Shown here in pieces: positions 62,501-64,000 of a stretch of DNA of 64,000 bases (position 1 is the first letter of the stretch; each line of letters starts with the position of its first letter). The notes beneath the pieces are model-generated. The model worked only from the letters and a program-made list of their open reading frames with translations, ran no database searches and was not told the DNA's origin. The position numbers and the translations under genes are program-made. Origin of the DNA: Echinococcus granulosus (lineage: Eukaryota; Platyhelminthes; Cestoda; Cyclophyllidea; Taeniidae); assembly GCF_000524195.1 (NCBI RefSeq), contig NW_020170503.1, positions 60,901 to 124,900 on the forward strand, written 5' to 3'.

Positions 62501-62858
62501 CATGGCAGGGTTATTATTCGTTAAAACTTCCCTGTTTACGTTAAACTACCAGATTTTATCAAGCCTTTATGAATCCTATAAATAAACAACTTTTTTTAAA
62601 ATCAAACTCGGGTGTTTCATTGTGCTTCTTGAGACGTCGTTGGATTCATGGGTCATTTACACCTTGCAGGCTATATACTCCATGCTGGGAGCCGACGGCT
62701 CCTCAGCCGAGTTGAGTCCAGAAGCCCGGACAGAAGAGATCTTTGATAAAATGGACGAAAACAGAGATGGTGTGCTCACTCGTGACGAATTCATGAATGG
62801 ATGTCTCTCGGACCAATATCTGCTCTCTATGTTGCTTGCTGATGAACCTGTGGAATAG
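56411..62858 (+). CDS. Neuronal calcium sensor (NCS family, NCS-2/neurocalcin-like), 3 coding exons
   Basis: Exons 56411-56524, 59431-59703 and 62670-62858 join in phase 0 to 191 residues, the typical NCS length. The N-terminus [10 protein letters not shown] has Gly2 in an N-myristoylation context. EF1 is degenerate, with the family's DCPSG sequence at 40-44 (loop disabled by Cys-Pro). EF2 (76-87, [12 protein letters not shown]), EF3 (112-123, [12 protein letters not shown]) and EF4 (158-169, [12 protein letters not shown]) each have the Asp/Asn/Ser ligands, central Gly and final Glu for Ca2+ binding. [25 protein letters not shown] and AIYSMLGA look closest to NCS-2/neurocalcin-type proteins, not frequenin. 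Family role: Ca2+-myristoyl switch proteins acting at membranes on channels, kinases or cyclases. Which paralogue this is cannot be settled here, so no symbol is given. Confidence 0.93.
58552..58586. repeat. 12-bp inverted repeat with 11-base loop
   Basis: GTGGTTATTCTT and AAGAATAACCGC, one G-T pair. In NCS intron 1, so it would be transcribed. Confidence 0.75.
59084..59275 (-). mobile_element. Antisense solo LTR in NCS intron 1
   Basis: Read on the minus strand: TGTATTGCATTGATTTGTTG-like start, CCGGCCAGCGACAAGGCATC centre, CTTCTATAATACACATTCTG and AGGAAAGTCTCAACGCTTAA end. At 192 bp it is full length. It explains a GC-richer open frame on the plus strand here that would otherwise look like a small secreted protein. 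Confidence 0.5.
59431..59703 (+). CDS. NCS coding exon 2
   Basis: Encodes residues 39-129, from RDCPSGQLS through EF2 and EF3 to EMVEIIR. The acceptor is ATTTTTTTAG at 59421-59430. A second in-exon CAG at 59444-59446 looks like an acceptor but would drop DCPSG and shift phase. Donor AGA|GTAAGT, phase 0. Confidence 0.94.
59704..62669 (+). other. NCS intron 2
   Basis: 3.0 kb, GTAAGT to CCTTGCAG, phase 0. Holds one copy of a diverged repeat (61370-61500) also found in synaptotagmin intron 4. A 118-codon open frame (60611-60967) has no recognisable domain. Confidence 0.8.
61370..61500 (+). repeat. Short dispersed repeat, copy in NCS intron 2
   Basis: Partner of the 20.1-kb copy. CCTCCAAAGTGACAA is identical and the following ~55 bp is clearly related. 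Family unknown. Confidence 0.4.
62670..62858 (+). CDS. NCS coding exon 3 and stop
   Basis: Encodes residues 130-191 and TAG, starting AIYSMLGA after a CCTTGCAG acceptor. Contains EF4 ([12 protein letters not shown]) and a hydrophobic tail ([13 protein letters not shown]). The linker [15 protein letters not shown] before EF4 varies in length across the family. Confidence 0.94.
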   Translation, partial: AIYSMLGADGSSAELSPEARTEEIFDKMDENRDGVLTRDEFMNGCLSDQYLLSMLLADEPVE

Positions 62859-63135
62859 GCAGAGTACCATCCTTCCCCCCTCTCTCCTACCACTTCCTAC
62901 CGAAGTAAATCCCTCTTCCTCGTCCTACCAGAGCTGCTTTTTGCATGCAAAACAGACATACAGACAAATGAAAACAATAAGAGAAGAAACTCTCAAACGT
63001 GTTTACAACAGCTCAAATGACTGTGGTGAGATGAACAAAGGCAAAGTTGGCACAATTCCCCTTTCCTATTTCCTGTTTATCTCTATTTGTTGCCCTTACA
63101 GAAGGTGACCTCATTCTCATCTCTTGCTTTTATGA

Positions 63136-63141
63136 ATAAAA
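63136..63141 (+). promoter_or_regulatory. Poly(A) signal of the NCS gene
   Basis: AATAAA 278 bp after the NCS stop codon, the first canonical signal downstream, followed by T-rich sequence. The implied 3' UTR is about 0.3 kb and rich in CT. Confidence 0.6.
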
Positions 63142-64000
63142 ATTCCTATTAATTCATACTATGTATATATTTGAGAACGAATGGACATCTTGAGTAGTAA
63201 GTTCGTCATTGTTGGCGTGCTATCTTCTCTTTTTCAATTTCTTTCCATTTCTATCTTTCTCCTACCCCTCTTCCCCATCTTTCAACCTCCTGAGTATTGT
63301 CATCGGTATAGACAGGTATGAAAAAACGCGTATTTAAAGTAATGCTAGGCTTTTGATGAAGAAACAAATTTATTACCATTCAAAAGCACGTTATTAAATA
63401 AATCTGTGATATTCGAGATTGGTATGATAAGTACAAGGTAAGAAAACAATTTTTAGGAATAAAGTGTTTTCAAAAAGTTTTCCATAGTTGGTGCTGCTTT
63501 CCTACTGATTCACTATTCCGCGTTGGATATTCTTCAATATCAGCCTTAATTGTTCGGCCTTTAGCAAAAATTTATAGTAGTTAATTTCCTTTACTAAAAA
63601 ACCATTTGTCAAGGCAAATCGAGTAGAAAAGTGTGATTTGAGTAGGGAGTGAAATGCACGTATACTGGATCACTTAATAAACTATGCAACGCAAAAGATA
63701 TTATACATTCTATTTTCATTACTTAAGATATGATTTTATAAATGACTTTTATTATGGGTATAACAGATTTAAAGAATAAACTTGTGACCCAATTTGTTTA
63801 GCTTCCGCCGTTTTTTAGCTACCTTGGATGGGAGTTTTTGACAGGCTAACCGAAAATGATATTTTCTTTGTTATCCAAATTAAACCGCCATCTTGAAAGT
63901 GATCAACCGGACTCCTCGTCTTTAAGTCCTGAAACCCCACCTTTTAAGATATGGACGAGAAAATGCCGCAGCATTAAAATAAAGTTAATCCTTGTTTGCA
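63142..64000. other. Sequence downstream of the NCS gene
   Basis: AT- and CT-rich, no supported feature up to the window edge. Confidence 0.55.

Noticed and set aside
1..64000. CRISPR arrays, bacterial operons, ribosomal RNA
   Set aside because: Spliced animal genes throughout; no regularly spaced short repeats or rRNA-like conserved blocks were seen.

Overview
The window is eukaryotic and almost certainly from a metazoan nuclear genome. It is AT-rich, has spliced genes with introns of 0.2-5.5 kb, and is loaded with old, decayed repeats. Two protein-coding genes can be reconstructed exon by exon, and both encode neuronal calcium sensors. My best guess for the organism is a flatworm, possibly a tapeworm. 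This rests on the invertebrate style of the two proteins and on a dispersed family of very short LTR elements; nothing in the sequence fixes the taxon.

Layout. 1-14.1 kb: no gene recognised; holds one sense and two antisense copies of a ~1.05-kb terminal-repeat element, a solo LTR, a strong palindrome and other decayed repeats. 14.1-29.1 kb, minus strand: a synaptotagmin-1-like gene whose eight coding exons join in phase into a 429-residue protein. A likely non-coding first exon and promoter lie near 32.05-32.34 kb. 29.8-36.2 kb: an inverted repeat pair with a 427-bp core that looks identical, inside diverged flanks; the segment between the arms includes the putative synaptotagmin promoter. 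36.2-52.1 kb: intergenic DNA with two more full-length terminal-repeat elements, several solo LTRs and a direct-repeat pair. 52.1-63.1 kb, plus strand: a probable promoter and non-coding first exon (52.12-52.67 kb), then three coding exons (56.4, 59.4 and 62.7 kb) of a 191-residue neuronal calcium sensor (NCS) protein, with a poly(A) signal at 63.14 kb.

The two genes are transcribed away from each other (synaptotagmin left, NCS right), with about 20 kb between the inferred promoters. Synaptotagmin-1 is the vesicle Ca2+ sensor for fast exocytosis. NCS proteins are N-myristoylated EF-hand sensors that tune channels, kinases or cyclases. The two putative promoters share a 13-bp CCAAT-type block and a second CCAAT motif nearby, which hints at common control but is unproven.

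The most interesting non-genic finding is the terminal-repeat family. Five near-complete copies of about 1.05 kb have ~150-200-bp direct terminal repeats and a non-coding interior, and most keep a polypurine tract just before the 3' repeat. At least six solo or partial repeats accompany them. This is the anatomy of a TRIM (terminal-repeat retrotransposon in miniature). All boundaries, identities and gene joins were read by eye; none was computed.
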